A stretch of DNA of 64,000 nucleotides from Burkholderia diffusa (GCF_902499115.1 NZ_CABVPN010000015.1:124001-188000), one strand, 5' to 3'; shown: positions 46,415 to 56,134, counted from the stretch's first letter. The notes: generated by a model from the letters alone, not told the origin. Numbers and translations are program-made.

Positions 46415-47305
46415 TCAGGCCGTGCGCAGGAACAACCGTCGCGTCAGGTCGAACGCGACAAGGTTGCCGGCCACCACGAGCAACAACCCGACCACCGCGA
46501 GCGGCGACCACTGGTAGCCCTCGAAGACCGTCGACACGGCAAGCGCGACGATCGGGAACAGCACCGTGCAGTATGCGGCGCGCTCGGGCCCGATCCGGCC
46601 GACGAGGGTCAGGTAAGCAGTGAACCCGATCACCGAGCCCGGCACGGCCAGATAGAGGAGCGCGCCGAGATAGCGCGGGCTCGGGTCGATCATGAACGGC
46701 AGCCCGGCCATCGCGCTGCCGACCGTCAGGATCGCCGCGCCGATCAGCATCGCCCAGCCGTTGGTCACGAGCGGGTGCAGGCCCATCGACTGCATCCGGC
46801 TCGACAGCAGGTTGCCCGCCGAGAAGCACATCGTGCCCGCGAACGCGATCGCGAGGCCCGTCCAGGTCGCGTGATCGTCGAGATGGCTGGCCATCTGCTG
46901 CCAGAACAGGCATGCGATGCCGGTCAGCCCGAGCAGCGCGCCGGCGATCGCGGACGGCCGCAGCGGGCGGCCCATGAACAGCCGGCCGTTGATCGAGTTC
47001 AGCAGCGGAGCGGTCGAGAAGATCACGGCGACGAGGCCGCTCGGCACGACCTGCTCCGAATAGTAGAAGCACAGGAAATTCAGGCAGAACAGCGCGAAGC
47101 CCTGCGCGACGAGGTAGCGCCACGCCTCGCGCGGCGGACGCACCGGCCGGCGCATCACGCGCAGCAGCGCGAACAGCACGGCGGCCGCGAGCCAGAAGCG
47201 CCACGCGATCGACACGGGCGGCGGCACGGCGCCGAGCTGCCATTTGATCGCGATCCAGGTGGTGCCCCAGATCAGCACGGTAACGAAATAGAGCGACAGG
47301 TTCAT
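46415..47305 (-). CDS. EamA-family (DMT) transporter
   Basis: 296 residues, ten membrane segments in two EamA repeats; opening FVTVLIWGTTWIAIKWQLG and the second repeat ending GPERAAYCTVLFPIVALAVSTVFEGYQWS are characteristic of RhaT/EamA metabolite exporters. Start ATG at 47305. Divergent from an AraC regulator 133 bases away that probably controls it. Confidence 0.87.
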   Translation of the reverse strand: MNLSLYFVTVLIWGTTWIAIKWQLGAVPPPVSIAWRFWLAAAVLFALLRVMRRPVRPPREAWRYLVAQGFALFCLNFLCFYYSEQVVPSGLVAVIFSTAPLLNSINGRLFMGRPLRPSAIAGALLGLTGIACLFWQQMASHLDDHATWTGLAIAFAGTMCFSAGNLLSSRMQSMGLHPLVTNGWAMLIGAAILTVGSAMAGLPFMIDPSPRYLGALLYLAVPGSVIGFTAYLTLVGRIGPERAAYCTVLFPIVALAVSTVFEGYQWSPLAVVGLLLVVAGNLVAFDLTRRLFLRTA

Positions 47306-47438
47306 GGCGGCAACGAAGCGGAACGAGTGAAGCGGACTCCGACTGTGCCGCCACCCTGCCCGCGCGGATTGTCCGGAATTGCGGTCTTTTTCGGGCAGCC
47401 GCACGGCGCGCTTCGCGCGCGCTTATACTCGCCCCATC

Positions 47439-48374
47439 ATGAGTTCGCCCCTGTACGCCCCGCCCATCGACCACGCGGCTGCCCTTGCCGGCGGTGCGAT
47501 GCCGTTCGGCCTGCAGTCGGTATGCCGCACGCTCGCCGAGGCGAACGCGACGCTCGAGCGCTTCACCTGGCTCGGCGACCATCTCGCGATCGCCGAATGG
47601 ACGCGCATCACCGACGAAAGCGAAACGATCTACGAACAGCCCGGCCACCACACGCTGTCGTGCTATCTGGACGGCGGCTACCGGACGGAGCGCGAACGCG
47701 TGCCGCGCTACGGCGCGCCGAGCCTGCTGTGCGCGCTGCCGGGCGACCATGAGTCGCGCTGGTGGGTGCGCGGCGAGATGCACTTCATCCACCTTTACTT
47801 CCTGCCCGAGCACTTCACGCAGCGCGCGATCCGCGAGCTCGATCGCGAGCCGCGCGAGCTGAAGCTCGCCGACCGCACCTATTTCGAGGATGCACGCGTC
47901 GCGGCGCAGTTCCGTTCGCTTGCGCTCGAACGCTGGGACGATGCCGACGGACGGCTGCGCGTCAACGAAGCCGCGCACGACGTGCTGAGCCTGCTGCTGC
48001 GCGGCCAGAGCACGACGCGCACCGATGTGCCGTTCCGCGGCGGACTCGCGCCGGCCGTGCGCCGCCGCGTGCGCGACTACATCGACAGCTACCTGTCGCA
48101 GCCGCTGACGCTCGGCGAGCTGGCGAACGTCGCCGCGCTGTCCGAATACCATTTCTCGCGGATGTTCAGGCTGTCGTTCGGCCGCGCGCCGCACGCGTGG
48201 GTGGCCGAGCAGCGGCTCGCGCGGGCGCGCCTGCTGCTGCGCACGACGGCGCTACCGCTCGCGCAGGTCGCGGCCGAATGCGGCTACGCGAACGCCGGCC
48301 ACTTCAGCCACCGCTTTCGCGACGCGCACGGCACGACGCCGAACGCGTACCGGCGCGCGATGCAGGGCGGCTGA
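47439..48374 (+). CDS. AraC-family transcriptional regulator
   Basis: 311 residues. N-terminal cupin-like ligand domain; C-terminal double HTH with LTLGELANVAALSEYHFSRMFRLSFGRAPHAWVAEQRLARARLLL and AAECGYANAGHFSHRFRDAHGTTPNAYR. The FxxxxGxxPxxYR-type ending is canonical. Start ATG at 47439. Likely regulator of the divergent EamA transporter. Confidence 0.9.
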   Translation: MSSPLYAPPIDHAAALAGGAMPFGLQSVCRTLAEANATLERFTWLGDHLAIAEWTRITDESETIYEQPGHHTLSCYLDGGYRTERERVPRYGAPSLLCALPGDHESRWWVRGEMHFIHLYFLPEHFTQRAIRELDREPRELKLADRTYFEDARVAAQFRSLALERWDDADGRLRVNEAAHDVLSLLLRGQSTTRTDVPFRGGLAPAVRRRVRDYIDSYLSQPLTLGELANVAALSEYHFSRMFRLSFGRAPHAWVAEQRLARARLLLRTTALPLAQVAAECGYANAGHFSHRFRDAHGTTPNAYRRAMQGG

Positions 48375-48437
48375 ACGCCGCACCCCGGCTGTCGACGAGG
48401 CGGTTTCGTGCAGCGCACCCGCCTCGCGTCTCTCCGC

Positions 48438-49649
48438 TTACGTACCGCGCCGCGACAGTTCCTGCTCGAGCGCAGCCACGCCGGCCGGCAGGTCGACCGG
48501 CACCTTCAGGTCGACCATCGTGCGGCCGAACGCGTGCAGCGTGCGGAACAGGTTGTGTTCGCGGCACTGTTCGCCCATCTGCCCGATCCGCACGATCGGC
48601 AGCCCGAACGAGCCCGAAATCTCGACCTGGTACTGCTTCGAGATATGGCCGCACACCATCCCGGGCGTGAGCCCTTCGGGCGTCTCGATCCCGACCACCG
48701 AGTTGAGCCGGCAGTCCTTCGGCGCATAGAGCGCGAGCCCCATCGCCTCGACGCCCGCCTGCAGCGCGAGCGAGCAGCGCAGGTGGCGCGCGAAGCGACT
48801 TTCGAGCGTCTCCGCGCAGACGAGCCGCAGCGCCTCGTGCAGCGCGAGCACGCCCGACACCGGCGCCGTGTAGTGATAGCCCGCGTTGTGCCAGAAGTTC
48901 TCCGCGAGCGCCATGTCGAGGCACCAGTGCGCGTTCGGTTCCGGACGATGCTTCATGCGCTCCCACGCGGCGTCGGAGAATGCGATCAGCGACACACCGG
49001 GGATCGACGACAGCCCCTTCTGGCCCCCCGTGATCACCGCGTCGATGCCCCACGCGTCCATTTCGAGCGGCATCGTCGACAGCGTGCACACCGCGTCGAC
49101 CACGACCAGCGCACCGGCCGCCTTCGCGAGCGCCGCGATGTCGCGCAGATCGCGATTCCACACGGTGTTCGACGTCTCGCCCTGCACGATCGTGACGATC
49201 TCGGGCCGCTCCCGCGCGATCGCGTCCGCGATTTCGTCGAGGCTCGCGACCGAGCGGTCGGCCACCTCGAGCGTGGCGACGTCGGCGCCGACGCGCGTGG
49301 CCATCTCGGCCATCCGCGCGCTGAAGAACCCGTTGCGGATCGACAGCACGCGCGTACCGCGCCACGCGAGGTTCGAAATCGCCATCTCCATCGCGGCCGA
49401 GCCGGGGCCGGCAACGCCGAGCACCCACTTCGTGCGGGTCTGGAACACGTAGCGCGCCATCTCCTTCACCTGCTCGATGATCTTCGCCATCGTCGCGCCG
49501 AGGTGGTTGATCACGATCGTGTTCGCCTTCGCGACGGCGGCCGGGATCGGGACCGGGCCGGCCCCCATCATCAGCAGCGGTTCTTCGGGCAGGATCGCGT
49601 CGAGCGGCACGACGACGGGACAGGGAATCGGCGAGTAATCGATGGACAT
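48438..49649 (-). CDS. Class V aminotransferase, alanine-glyoxylate type
   Basis: 403 residues. PLP motif TGGQKGLSSIPG with Schiff-base Lys211, preceded by VVVDAV with the ring-pairing Asp185; opening MMGAGPVPIPAAV is typical of AGT/SPT and ureidoglycine-glyoxylate transaminases. Substrate may be alanine or serine with glyoxylate, or ureidoglycine; xdhABC upstream makes the purine option worth considering. Convergent with the AraC gene; upstream neighbour in the same 755-base gap is a LysR regulator. Confidence 0.84.
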   Translation of the reverse strand: MSIDYSPIPCPVVVPLDAILPEEPLLMMGAGPVPIPAAVAKANTIVINHLGATMAKIIEQVKEMARYVFQTRTKWVLGVAGPGSAAMEMAISNLAWRGTRVLSIRNGFFSARMAEMATRVGADVATLEVADRSVASLDEIADAIARERPEIVTIVQGETSNTVWNRDLRDIAALAKAAGALVVVDAVCTLSTMPLEMDAWGIDAVITGGQKGLSSIPGVSLIAFSDAAWERMKHRPEPNAHWCLDMALAENFWHNAGYHYTAPVSGVLALHEALRLVCAETLESRFARHLRCSLALQAGVEAMGLALYAPKDCRLNSVVGIETPEGLTPGMVCGHISKQYQVEISGSFGLPIVRIGQMGEQCREHNLFRTLHAFGRTMVDLKVPVDLPAGVAALEQELSRRGT

Positions 49650-50404
49650 GGCAGGCAAGGGAGGTAGGAAGAAAACGCTCGGACGTCGTTCGCCGCACGG
49701 CACGGCCAACTGATCGATCATTCCGCGTTCCGCGCTCGCGCGCAAGAGGCACGCGCGGCCGGACAGCGTGACGCTGGCCCGGTCGACGGACCGGGCCAGC
49801 CAGCCGGGCCTGCGTCGCACGACCGGGTTGCGCAATCCCGCAGCATGGCCGTGCGCATGCAAAACGGTTCCATCCGCGGTTCGATGTCCGCGATTTTCTC
49901 GCGCAGTATTGCGATGCGCTCCGGATGCCCGCGTTCTGCACGATACATGCATCCACCGGAATACCGGCCATCACGATGAAAATCGTGCAGGGTGGAATCG
50001 GCCCACGAAAACCAGACCCCGGGAAAAAACATCCATTATCGCGGCATCAATTGGTGAGCGATTTCACCCATTACCGCACCCCGCCACACACGATCACGCA
50101 CAATGCATTGATTTACATGACAAATATTCGAACCGTCGGCAGTTTCACTCAATACACTTCCGGCTATCCCCCGCACATACACACGACACTTCCCCGCTAA
50201 ATCGATACCCGCTATTTCGATTTTACGCAACCCGCCCTTTTTCTCAGGTTGACGGATATCGGTTCTGTAATGAACAATCGTCTGCAGAATCGAAATCCGA
50301 TTTTTCGATATGGGCCAGAACCTGGTGTCACGCGACGTTTTTCCAGGTCGCGCAACGAAAAATCACAACCAAAATCAATCAACCGGGCCAGAAATTCGCG
50401 AGCC
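49650..50404. other. Long divergent intergenic region aminotransferase / LysR
   Basis: 755 bases, G+C-rich to about 49960 then A+T-rich to 50400. Contains a perfect 12-base-arm inverted repeat at 49773-49800. I find no coding frame with family resemblance; open frames of about 100 codons in it lack coding character. Confidence 0.6.
49773..49800. repeat. Perfect inverted repeat with 12-base arms
   Basis: GCTGGCCCGGTC / GACCGGGCCAGC around GACG, with no T-run on either side, so not an ordinary terminator. Lies 124 bases upstream of the aminotransferase start; could be an operator or leader hairpin. Confidence 0.6.
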
Positions 50405-51391
50405 ATGAACCAGATTCAGACCATGCGTGTGTTCGTCTGCGTCGCCGAACAGCAGAGCTTCCGGCGCGCGGCGCACCATCTAGGCGTATCCAATGCGCTC
50501 GTCACGCGCTCGATCGCGATGCTCGAGTCTCACCTGAACACGCGGTTGATCCACCGCACCACGCGCAACCTGTCGCTGACCGAGGCCGGCCTGCGCTACC
50601 TCGACGGCTGCCGTGCGCTGCTCGAGGAATTCGATCATCTCGAGGCGTCCGTCGCGCACGCCGTGCGCGAGCCGGCCGGCACGTTGCGCGTGGTCGCGTC
50701 CGGCCTGCTGTCGCCGCTTGCGCTCACCCCGCTCGTCAGCAGTTTCCGGCACCGCTACCCCGAACTGCGCGTGCAGCTTACCGTCGCCGAAGGGCCGCTC
50801 GACGTGCTCGAATCCGGCTACGACGTCGGCATCGCGACGGGCAACCTGCTCGACGGCAACCCGACCCTGATCGGCCACGCACTCGCACCGAACCCGTTCG
50901 TCGCCTGCGCGGCGCCCGCGTATCTCGAACGGCGCGGCGAGCCGCGCGCACCCGACGACCTGCCGGGCCACGACTGGGTCGCGCTCGCGCCGCACCAGCA
51001 TGCGCCCGCGTGGCGGCTGGTCGGCCACGACGGCGTCACGCATTCGATCACGGTGCGCCCGACCTGCACGGTCAACCAGCTGGCGCTCGTGCAGTTGGCG
51101 GCCGTCGCCGGGTCCGGCATCGCGGTGCTGCCCGAGGCGAGCATCGTCGACGCGCTCGCCACCGGCACGCTCGTGCGGCTACTGCCCGCCTACCGGATCG
51201 ACGACACGGACACGCAGCTGTCCCTCGTCTACCCGAACCGCCAGTACGTGCCGGCCCGCACGCGAAGCTTCGTCGAGCACGCGCTCGAGCATTTCGGCGC
51301 ACAGGCGGCCCGCGAGCGGACCGGCTACGGCTTCCTGCGCACGCCCGATCGCACCGACATCGCCACCGGCCGGCAGACGGGCCTGCAGTAA
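50405..51391 (+). CDS. LysR-family transcriptional regulator
   Basis: 328 residues. HTH at about 6-62 (MRVFVCVAEQQSFRRAAHHLGVSNALVTRSIAMLESHLNTRLIHRTTRNLSLTEAG) of the CrgA/AaeR-like subgroup, then an effector domain. Start ATG at 50405 by family; the upstream open frame is A+T-rich non-family sequence. 30 bases before ldhA on the same strand, so it may be co-transcribed with it, and divergent from the aminotransferase. Confidence 0.9.
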   Translation: MNQIQTMRVFVCVAEQQSFRRAAHHLGVSNALVTRSIAMLESHLNTRLIHRTTRNLSLTEAGLRYLDGCRALLEEFDHLEASVAHAVREPAGTLRVVASGLLSPLALTPLVSSFRHRYPELRVQLTVAEGPLDVLESGYDVGIATGNLLDGNPTLIGHALAPNPFVACAAPAYLERRGEPRAPDDLPGHDWVALAPHQHAPAWRLVGHDGVTHSITVRPTCTVNQLALVQLAAVAGSGIAVLPEASIVDALATGTLVRLLPAYRIDDTDTQLSLVYPNRQYVPARTRSFVEHALEHFGAQAARERTGYGFLRTPDRTDIATGRQTGLQ

Positions 51392-51421
51392 ACTGCACGC
51401 GACAGCCATCGGAGGTGCAGC

Positions 51422-52420
51422 GTGCGCGTGATCCTGTTCAGCAGCCGGCAGTACGACGACGAATCGTTTACCGCCGCCAACCGGCAATTCGGCTATCGGC
51501 TGCACTTCCAGCCGTCGCACCTCGACGCGGAGACCGCGATCCTCGCGCACGGCTTCGAGGTCGTCTGTCCGTTCGTCAACGACACCGTCGACGCGGCCGT
51601 GCTCCAACGGCTCGCTGACGGCGGCACGCGCCTGATCGCGCTGCGCTCGGCGGGTTTCAACCACGTCGACCTGGCGGCCGCGGAGCGGCTCGGCATCGCC
51701 GTCGTGCGCGTGCCGGCGTATTCGCCGCATGCGGTTGCCGAACACGCGGTCGCATTGATCCTTGCACTCAACCGCCGGCTGCCGCGCGCGGTCGCACGCA
51801 CGCGCGAAGGCGACTTCTCGCTGAACGGCCTGCTCGGCTTCGACCTGCACGGCAAGACCGTCGGCGTGGTTGGCACCGGCCTGATCGGCAGTGTGTTCGC
51901 GAAGATCATGATGGGCTTCGGGATGCACGTGCTCGCGCACTCGATGCCGCCGTACGACGACGAATTGATCGCGTTCGGCGCGCGCTACGTCGAACTCGAC
52001 GAGTTGCTGCACCATTCGGACATCGTCAGCCTGCACTGCCCCCTGCTGCCGTCGACGCACCATCTGATCAACGCGCAGACGCTCGCGCGGATGAAGCACG
52101 GCGCGATGCTGATCAATACCGGCCGCGGCGGCCTCGTCGACGCGCAGGCGCTGGTCGACGCGCTCAAGAGCGGCCAGCTCGGCCATCTCGGGCTCGACGT
52201 GTACGAGGAGGAGAGCGGTCTGTTCTTCGAGGATCACTCCGACCTGCCGCTGCAGGACGACGTCCTCGCGCGCCTGCTGACGTTCCCGAACGTGATCGTC
52301 ACGTCGCACCAGGCGTTCTTCACGCGCGAGGCGCTCGCCGAGATCGCGCACACGACGCTGCTGAACATCGAGGCGTGGCACGCCGGCACACCGACCAACG
52401 TCGTCACGACGGGGCGCTGA
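51422..52420 (+). CDS. ldhA: D-lactate dehydrogenase (fermentative, LdhA-like)
   Basis: 332 residues, very close in pattern to E. coli LdhA (329): VILFSSRQYD opening, ALRSAGFNHVDL, VRVPAYSPHAVAEHAVALIL, NAD loop GVVGTGLIG near 143-151, LHCPLLPSTHHLIN, LDVYEEESGLFFED and SHQAFFTREAL with the catalytic His. Reduces pyruvate to D-lactate with NADH. GTG start at 51422 preceded by GGAGGT. Probably one transcript with the LysR gene. Confidence 0.9.
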   Translation: MRVILFSSRQYDDESFTAANRQFGYRLHFQPSHLDAETAILAHGFEVVCPFVNDTVDAAVLQRLADGGTRLIALRSAGFNHVDLAAAERLGIAVVRVPAYSPHAVAEHAVALILALNRRLPRAVARTREGDFSLNGLLGFDLHGKTVGVVGTGLIGSVFAKIMMGFGMHVLAHSMPPYDDELIAFGARYVELDELLHHSDIVSLHCPLLPSTHHLINAQTLARMKHGAMLINTGRGGLVDAQALVDALKSGQLGHLGLDVYEEESGLFFEDHSDLPLQDDVLARLLTFPNVIVTSHQAFFTREALAEIAHTTLLNIEAWHAGTPTNVVTTGR

Positions 52421-52539
52421 TCCTCGGCGCTCGGCGCACGTGATCCGTCAACGATTCATCATTTTGTTTTGACTGATGTAACGCCGCCCGTCCGGCGTCT
52501 GCTATCGTTGCGCCGACTTCCCCCTTGCTTCTGCCGCTC

Positions 52540-53307
52540 ATGCGTTTCGACGACTCCGCCATTGCCGCGGTCTACCGCGCGATCTTCGAACGGCGCGACA
52601 TGCGCCACTTCACGCCGGCGCCCGTCGATCCGGCCACGCTCGCGCGGCTGCTGCGCGCCGCGCACCACGCGCCGAGCGTCGGCTTCATGCAGCCATGGCG
52701 CTTCATCCGCATCACCGATCCCGCGCTGCGCACCGCGATCCACGCGCTGGTCGAGGCCGAGCGCCGCGCGACCGCCGACGCACTCGGCGAGCGGCAGGAC
52801 GAATTCATGCGGCTGAAGGTCGAAGGGGTGCGCGAATGCGGCGAGCTGCTGGTCGTCGCGCTGACCGACGATCGCGAGCGCCACGTGTTCGGCCGCCGCA
52901 CGCTGCCGGAGATGGACCTCGCGTCCGCCGCCTGCGCGATTCAGAACATGTGGCTCGCCGCGCGCGCGGAAGGGCTCGGGATGGGCTGGGTGTCGCTGTT
53001 CGACGTCGACGCGCTGCGCACGCTGCTCGGCATGCCGGCCGGCGCGAAGCCGATCGCCGTGCTGTGCGTCGGGCATGTCGATGCGTTCTACGCGAAGCCG
53101 ATGCTCGAGGAGGAGCGCTGGGCCGCGCGGATGCCGATCGAGGCATGCCTGTTCGAAAACGGCTGGGACGCACCGGTGATGCAGGCCGCCGGTTGCACGG
53201 CAAACGCCGGCGCGACAGCCGGATCGTCGCCATCGCCGTCGCCCGCAGTTGCCGAACCGGACGACCGCTCAGACTCGGCACCAGCCGGCGCCCTGCCCGC
53301 ACGCTGA
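52540..53307 (+). CDS. bluB: 5,6-dimethylbenzimidazole synthase
   Basis: Flavin-destroying nitroreductase-fold enzyme that makes the lower ligand of vitamin B12 from FMNH2 and O2. 255 residues. Starts MRFDDSAIAAVYRAIFERRDMRHF; AAHHAPSVGFMQPWRFI is the BluB signature and EMDLASAACAIQNMWLAARAEGLGMGWVS the nitroreductase helix. The last 35 residues are a low-complexity Ala/Ser/Pro tail. A TTG five codons upstream is an alternative start. No other cobalamin genes or B12 riboswitch seen nearby. Confidence 0.88.
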   Translation: MRFDDSAIAAVYRAIFERRDMRHFTPAPVDPATLARLLRAAHHAPSVGFMQPWRFIRITDPALRTAIHALVEAERRATADALGERQDEFMRLKVEGVRECGELLVVALTDDRERHVFGRRTLPEMDLASAACAIQNMWLAARAEGLGMGWVSLFDVDALRTLLGMPAGAKPIAVLCVGHVDAFYAKPMLEEERWAARMPIEACLFENGWDAPVMQAAGCTANAGATAGSSPSPSPAVAEPDDRSDSAPAGALPAR

Positions 53308-53565
53308 CCGAACCCACGGCGCGCGCAAGGCGCCGCTCCACCGGCGTCGCTCCGGCCCGAATTTCGCCGCGCCGCCGCGGGACCCGCCTAATCCCACACT
53401 GTGACGCACCCCTGCCGTTACCGCGTCGCGCGCCGGCAACATCCGTTTTGGCCCCGAGCATAGGGGTTTTCACTGAAGTAGAATCGCGGCTGATGCCTCT
53501 CCGCCCCGCCCGCCCCGCGCATCCCGCGCCGACCTCGGGCCGCGGCCTTTCCGTAGCCCACCGCG

Positions 53566-54735
53566 ATGCCGTTACCTCTCTTCGCCCTTGCCGTTGCCGC
53601 ATTTGGAATCGGTACCACCGAGTTCGTGATCATGGGGCTGCTGCCCAACGTCGCCCGCGACCTCGGCGTGTCGATCCCGGCCGCCGGCATGCTCGTGTCG
53701 GGCTACGCGCTCGGCGTGACGATCGGCGCGCCGATCCTCGCGATCGTCACCGCGAAGATGCCGCGCAAGCGCGCGTTGATGGGCCTGATCGGGCTGTTCA
53801 TCGCGGGCAACCTGTTCTGCGCGATCGCGCCCGGCTACGCGGTGCTGATGGCCGCGCGCGTCGTCACCGCGTTCTGCCATGGCGCATTCTTCGGGATCGG
53901 CTCGGTGGTCGCGAGCAACCTGGTCGCGCCGAACCGGCGCGCGCAGGCGATCGCGCTGATGTTCACCGGCCTTACGCTCGCGAACGTGCTCGGCGTGCCG
54001 CTCGGCACCGCGCTCGGCCAGGCGTTCGGCTGGCGCGCGACGTTCTGGGCCGTCACCGGCATCGGCGTCGCCGCGGCCGCCGCGCTCGCGGTCTGCCTGC
54101 CGAAGAACCTCGCGATGCCCGACACCAGCATCACGCGGGAATTCAGCGTGCTGAAGCACCCGCAGGTGCTGATGGTGCTCGGCATCAGCGTGCTTGCGTC
54201 CGCGAGCCTGTTCAGCGTGTTCACGTACATCACGCCGATCCTCGAGGACGTGACGGGCTTCTCGCCGCGTCAGGTGACTTACGTGCTGCTGCTGTTCGGC
54301 CTCGGCCTGACGGTCGGCGGCACGCTCGGCGGCAAGCTCGCCGACTGGCGCCGGATGCCGTCGCTGATCGCGACGCTCGCGCTGATCGGCATCGTCCTCG
54401 CGCTGTTCCCGGGCACGATGCATTTGCCGTTCGCGGCGCTCGCGACGATCTTCGTGTGGGGCATCCTCGCGTTCGCGATCGTGCCGCCGCTGCAGATCCT
54501 GATCGTCGATCGCGCAAGCGACGCGCCGAACCTCGCGTCGACGCTGAACCAGGGCGCGTTCAACCTCGGCAATGCGACGGGCGCCTGGCTCGGCGGCATG
54601 GCGATCGGCTCCGGCGTGTCGCTCGTGAACCTGCCGTGGGTCGGCGTCGCGATGGCGGTCGCGGCACTGGCGCTCACGCTGTGGTCGGCGTCGCTCGAAC
54701 GCCGCCCGGTCGCCGTGCCGACCGAGTACGTGTAA
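53566..54735 (+). CDS. MFS transporter, AraJ/PbuE-like efflux family
   Basis: 389 residues, 12 membrane segments. Opening FALAVAAFGIGTTEFVIMGLLPNVARDLGVSIPAAGMLVSGYALGVTIGAP is the AraJ/YdhP type; AARVVTAFCHGAFFGIGSVVASNLVAP is also typical of the group. Exports sugars, purine analogues or drugs in characterised relatives; substrate unknown here. Start ATG at 53566. Confidence 0.87.
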   Translation: MPLPLFALAVAAFGIGTTEFVIMGLLPNVARDLGVSIPAAGMLVSGYALGVTIGAPILAIVTAKMPRKRALMGLIGLFIAGNLFCAIAPGYAVLMAARVVTAFCHGAFFGIGSVVASNLVAPNRRAQAIALMFTGLTLANVLGVPLGTALGQAFGWRATFWAVTGIGVAAAAALAVCLPKNLAMPDTSITREFSVLKHPQVLMVLGISVLASASLFSVFTYITPILEDVTGFSPRQVTYVLLLFGLGLTVGGTLGGKLADWRRMPSLIATLALIGIVLALFPGTMHLPFAALATIFVWGILAFAIVPPLQILIVDRASDAPNLASTLNQGAFNLGNATGAWLGGMAIGSGVSLVNLPWVGVAMAVAALALTLWSASLERRPVAVPTEYV

Positions 54736-54792
54736 CGCAACCCTGCTGCAATCGTTGCGCGCACAACTCCACGCGAACCTGATGGCCTTCAT

Positions 54793-54808
54793 GGACCTTT
54801 CAAGGTCC
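54793..54808. promoter_or_regulatory. Dyad upstream of the second MFS gene, MerR-like spacer element
   Basis: GGACCTT-TC-AAGGTCC, perfect seven-base arms with a two-base gap, ending 20 bases before the next start codon. The ACCTT..AAGGT core resembles MerR-family operators, but no regulator gene is adjacent and no good flanking -35/-10 pair is seen. Confidence 0.3.
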
Positions 54809-54828
54809 GCGGTGTAGCATCGCGCCCG

Positions 54829-55989
54829 ATGAAAGCCATTCTCAACCGTGATTTCCTTGCGCTGATCCTGAGCGTCGCGGTCGTCGGTCTCGGCACCGGC
54901 GCCACACTGCCGCTCACTGCGCTCGCGCTGACCGAGGCCGGACACGGCACCAACGTCGTCGGCATGCTGACGGCCGCGCAGGCCCTGGGGGGCCTCGCGA
55001 TCGTCCCGTTCGTCACCGCGCTCGCGCGACACATCGGCTCGCGCCGCGCGATCGTCGTGTCGGTCGTACTGCTTGCTGCAGCCACCGCGCTGATGCAGGT
55101 CACGTCGCACCTGATCGTATGGGGCGTGCTGCGCGTGCTGTGCGGCGCGGCGCTGATGCTGCTGTTCACGATCGGCGAGGCGTGGGTCAACCAGCTCGCC
55201 GACGATTCGACGCGCGGCCGCGTGGTCGCGATCTACGCGACGAATTTCACGCTGTTCCAGATGGCGGGCCCCGTGCTCGTCAGCCAGATCGCCGGCGCGA
55301 CGAGCATCCGCTTCGCGCTGTGCGGCGCACTTTTCCTGCTCGCACTGCCGACGCTCGCGACGATCCGCCGCGCGCCGCTCGCCGGCGACGACGCGCATCA
55401 CGCAGCGCACGACAGCTGGCTCGCCGTGCTGCCGCGCATGCCCGCGCTGATCATCGGCACCGGCTTCTTCGCGCTGTTCGATACGCTCGCGCTGTCGCTG
55501 CTGCCGCTCTATGCGATGGATCACGGCGTCGCGAGCGCGACCGCCGTGCTGCTCGCGTCGATCATGCTGTTCGGCGATACGGCGATGCAGTTCCCGATCG
55601 GCTGGCTCGCGGACAAGCTCGGCCGCGAACGCGTGCACCTCGGCGCCGGCTGGATCGTGCTCGCCGGCCTGCCGCTGCTGCCGCTCGTGATCGCCGATCC
55701 GTGGCTGTGCTGGCCGCTGCTGTTCGTGCTCGGCGCGGCGGCCGGCAGCATCTACACGCTGTCGCTGGTCGCATGCGGCGAACGCTTCCGTGGCGCAGCG
55801 CTCGTCACCGCGAGTTCGCTCGTGTCGGCATCGTGGAGCGCCGCGAGCTTCGGCGGCCCGCTGGTTGCCGGCGCGTTGATGGAGCAACTGGGCAGCAACG
55901 CGCTGATCGGCGTGCTGGTCGTCTGCGTCGCCGCGTTCGTCGCGGCCGCGCTGTGGGAACGACGCGCCGCGTTGCAGCGCGCGGTCTGA
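54829..55989 (+). CDS. MFS transporter, YcaD-like
   Basis: 386 residues, 12 membrane segments; ALALTEAGHGTNVVGMLTAAQALGGLAIVPFVTALARHIGSRRAIV and TIGEAWVNQLADDSTRGRVVAIYAT are the YcaD/YfkF hallmarks. Substrate unknown. 93 bases after the preceding MFS gene on the same strand; may be separately regulated through the dyad at 54793-54808. Confidence 0.86.
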   Translation: MKAILNRDFLALILSVAVVGLGTGATLPLTALALTEAGHGTNVVGMLTAAQALGGLAIVPFVTALARHIGSRRAIVVSVVLLAAATALMQVTSHLIVWGVLRVLCGAALMLLFTIGEAWVNQLADDSTRGRVVAIYATNFTLFQMAGPVLVSQIAGATSIRFALCGALFLLALPTLATIRRAPLAGDDAHHAAHDSWLAVLPRMPALIIGTGFFALFDTLALSLLPLYAMDHGVASATAVLLASIMLFGDTAMQFPIGWLADKLGRERVHLGAGWIVLAGLPLLPLVIADPWLCWPLLFVLGAAAGSIYTLSLVACGERFRGAALVTASSLVSASWSAASFGGPLVAGALMEQLGSNALIGVLVVCVAAFVAAALWERRAALQRAV

Positions 55990-56082
55990 CATTGGCGCGC
56001 ACGCCGCAGCGCGCCGCCCGGACGACGACGGCGCGAACACGCGCCGCCGGGCCACGGATACGCCGGTCACACGCCGAAAACG

Positions 56083-56111
56083 ACGACGGCCCGCGCAATG
56101 CGGGCCGTCGT
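56083..56111 (-). terminator. Rho-independent terminator of the homogentisate operon
   Basis: Twelve-base perfect arms ACGACGGCCCGC / GCGGGCCGTCGT around a five-base loop; on the minus strand followed by CGTTTTCGG. Lies 24-52 bases after the fahA stop. Confidence 0.85.
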
Positions 56112-56134
56112 GCTCATGATCGCTACGTTGCGCG

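Noticed and set aside
49718..50032. Small gene of 104 codons on the minus strand in the long intergenic gap
   Set aside because: No ribosome site, Cys/Arg/Ala-rich composition, and no domain pattern; it looks like chance open frame in G+C-rich DNA.
52421..52539. Cobalamin riboswitch upstream of bluB
   Set aside because: No B12-box sequence or the expected roughly 200-base structured leader; only 119 bases of unstructured sequence precede the gene.
53572..56070. Open frame of 832 codons on the minus strand across two MFS genes
   Set aside because: Antisense to two clear 12-TM transporters; the product is almost pure Arg/Glu/Gln/His, typical of reading hydrophobic codons backwards.
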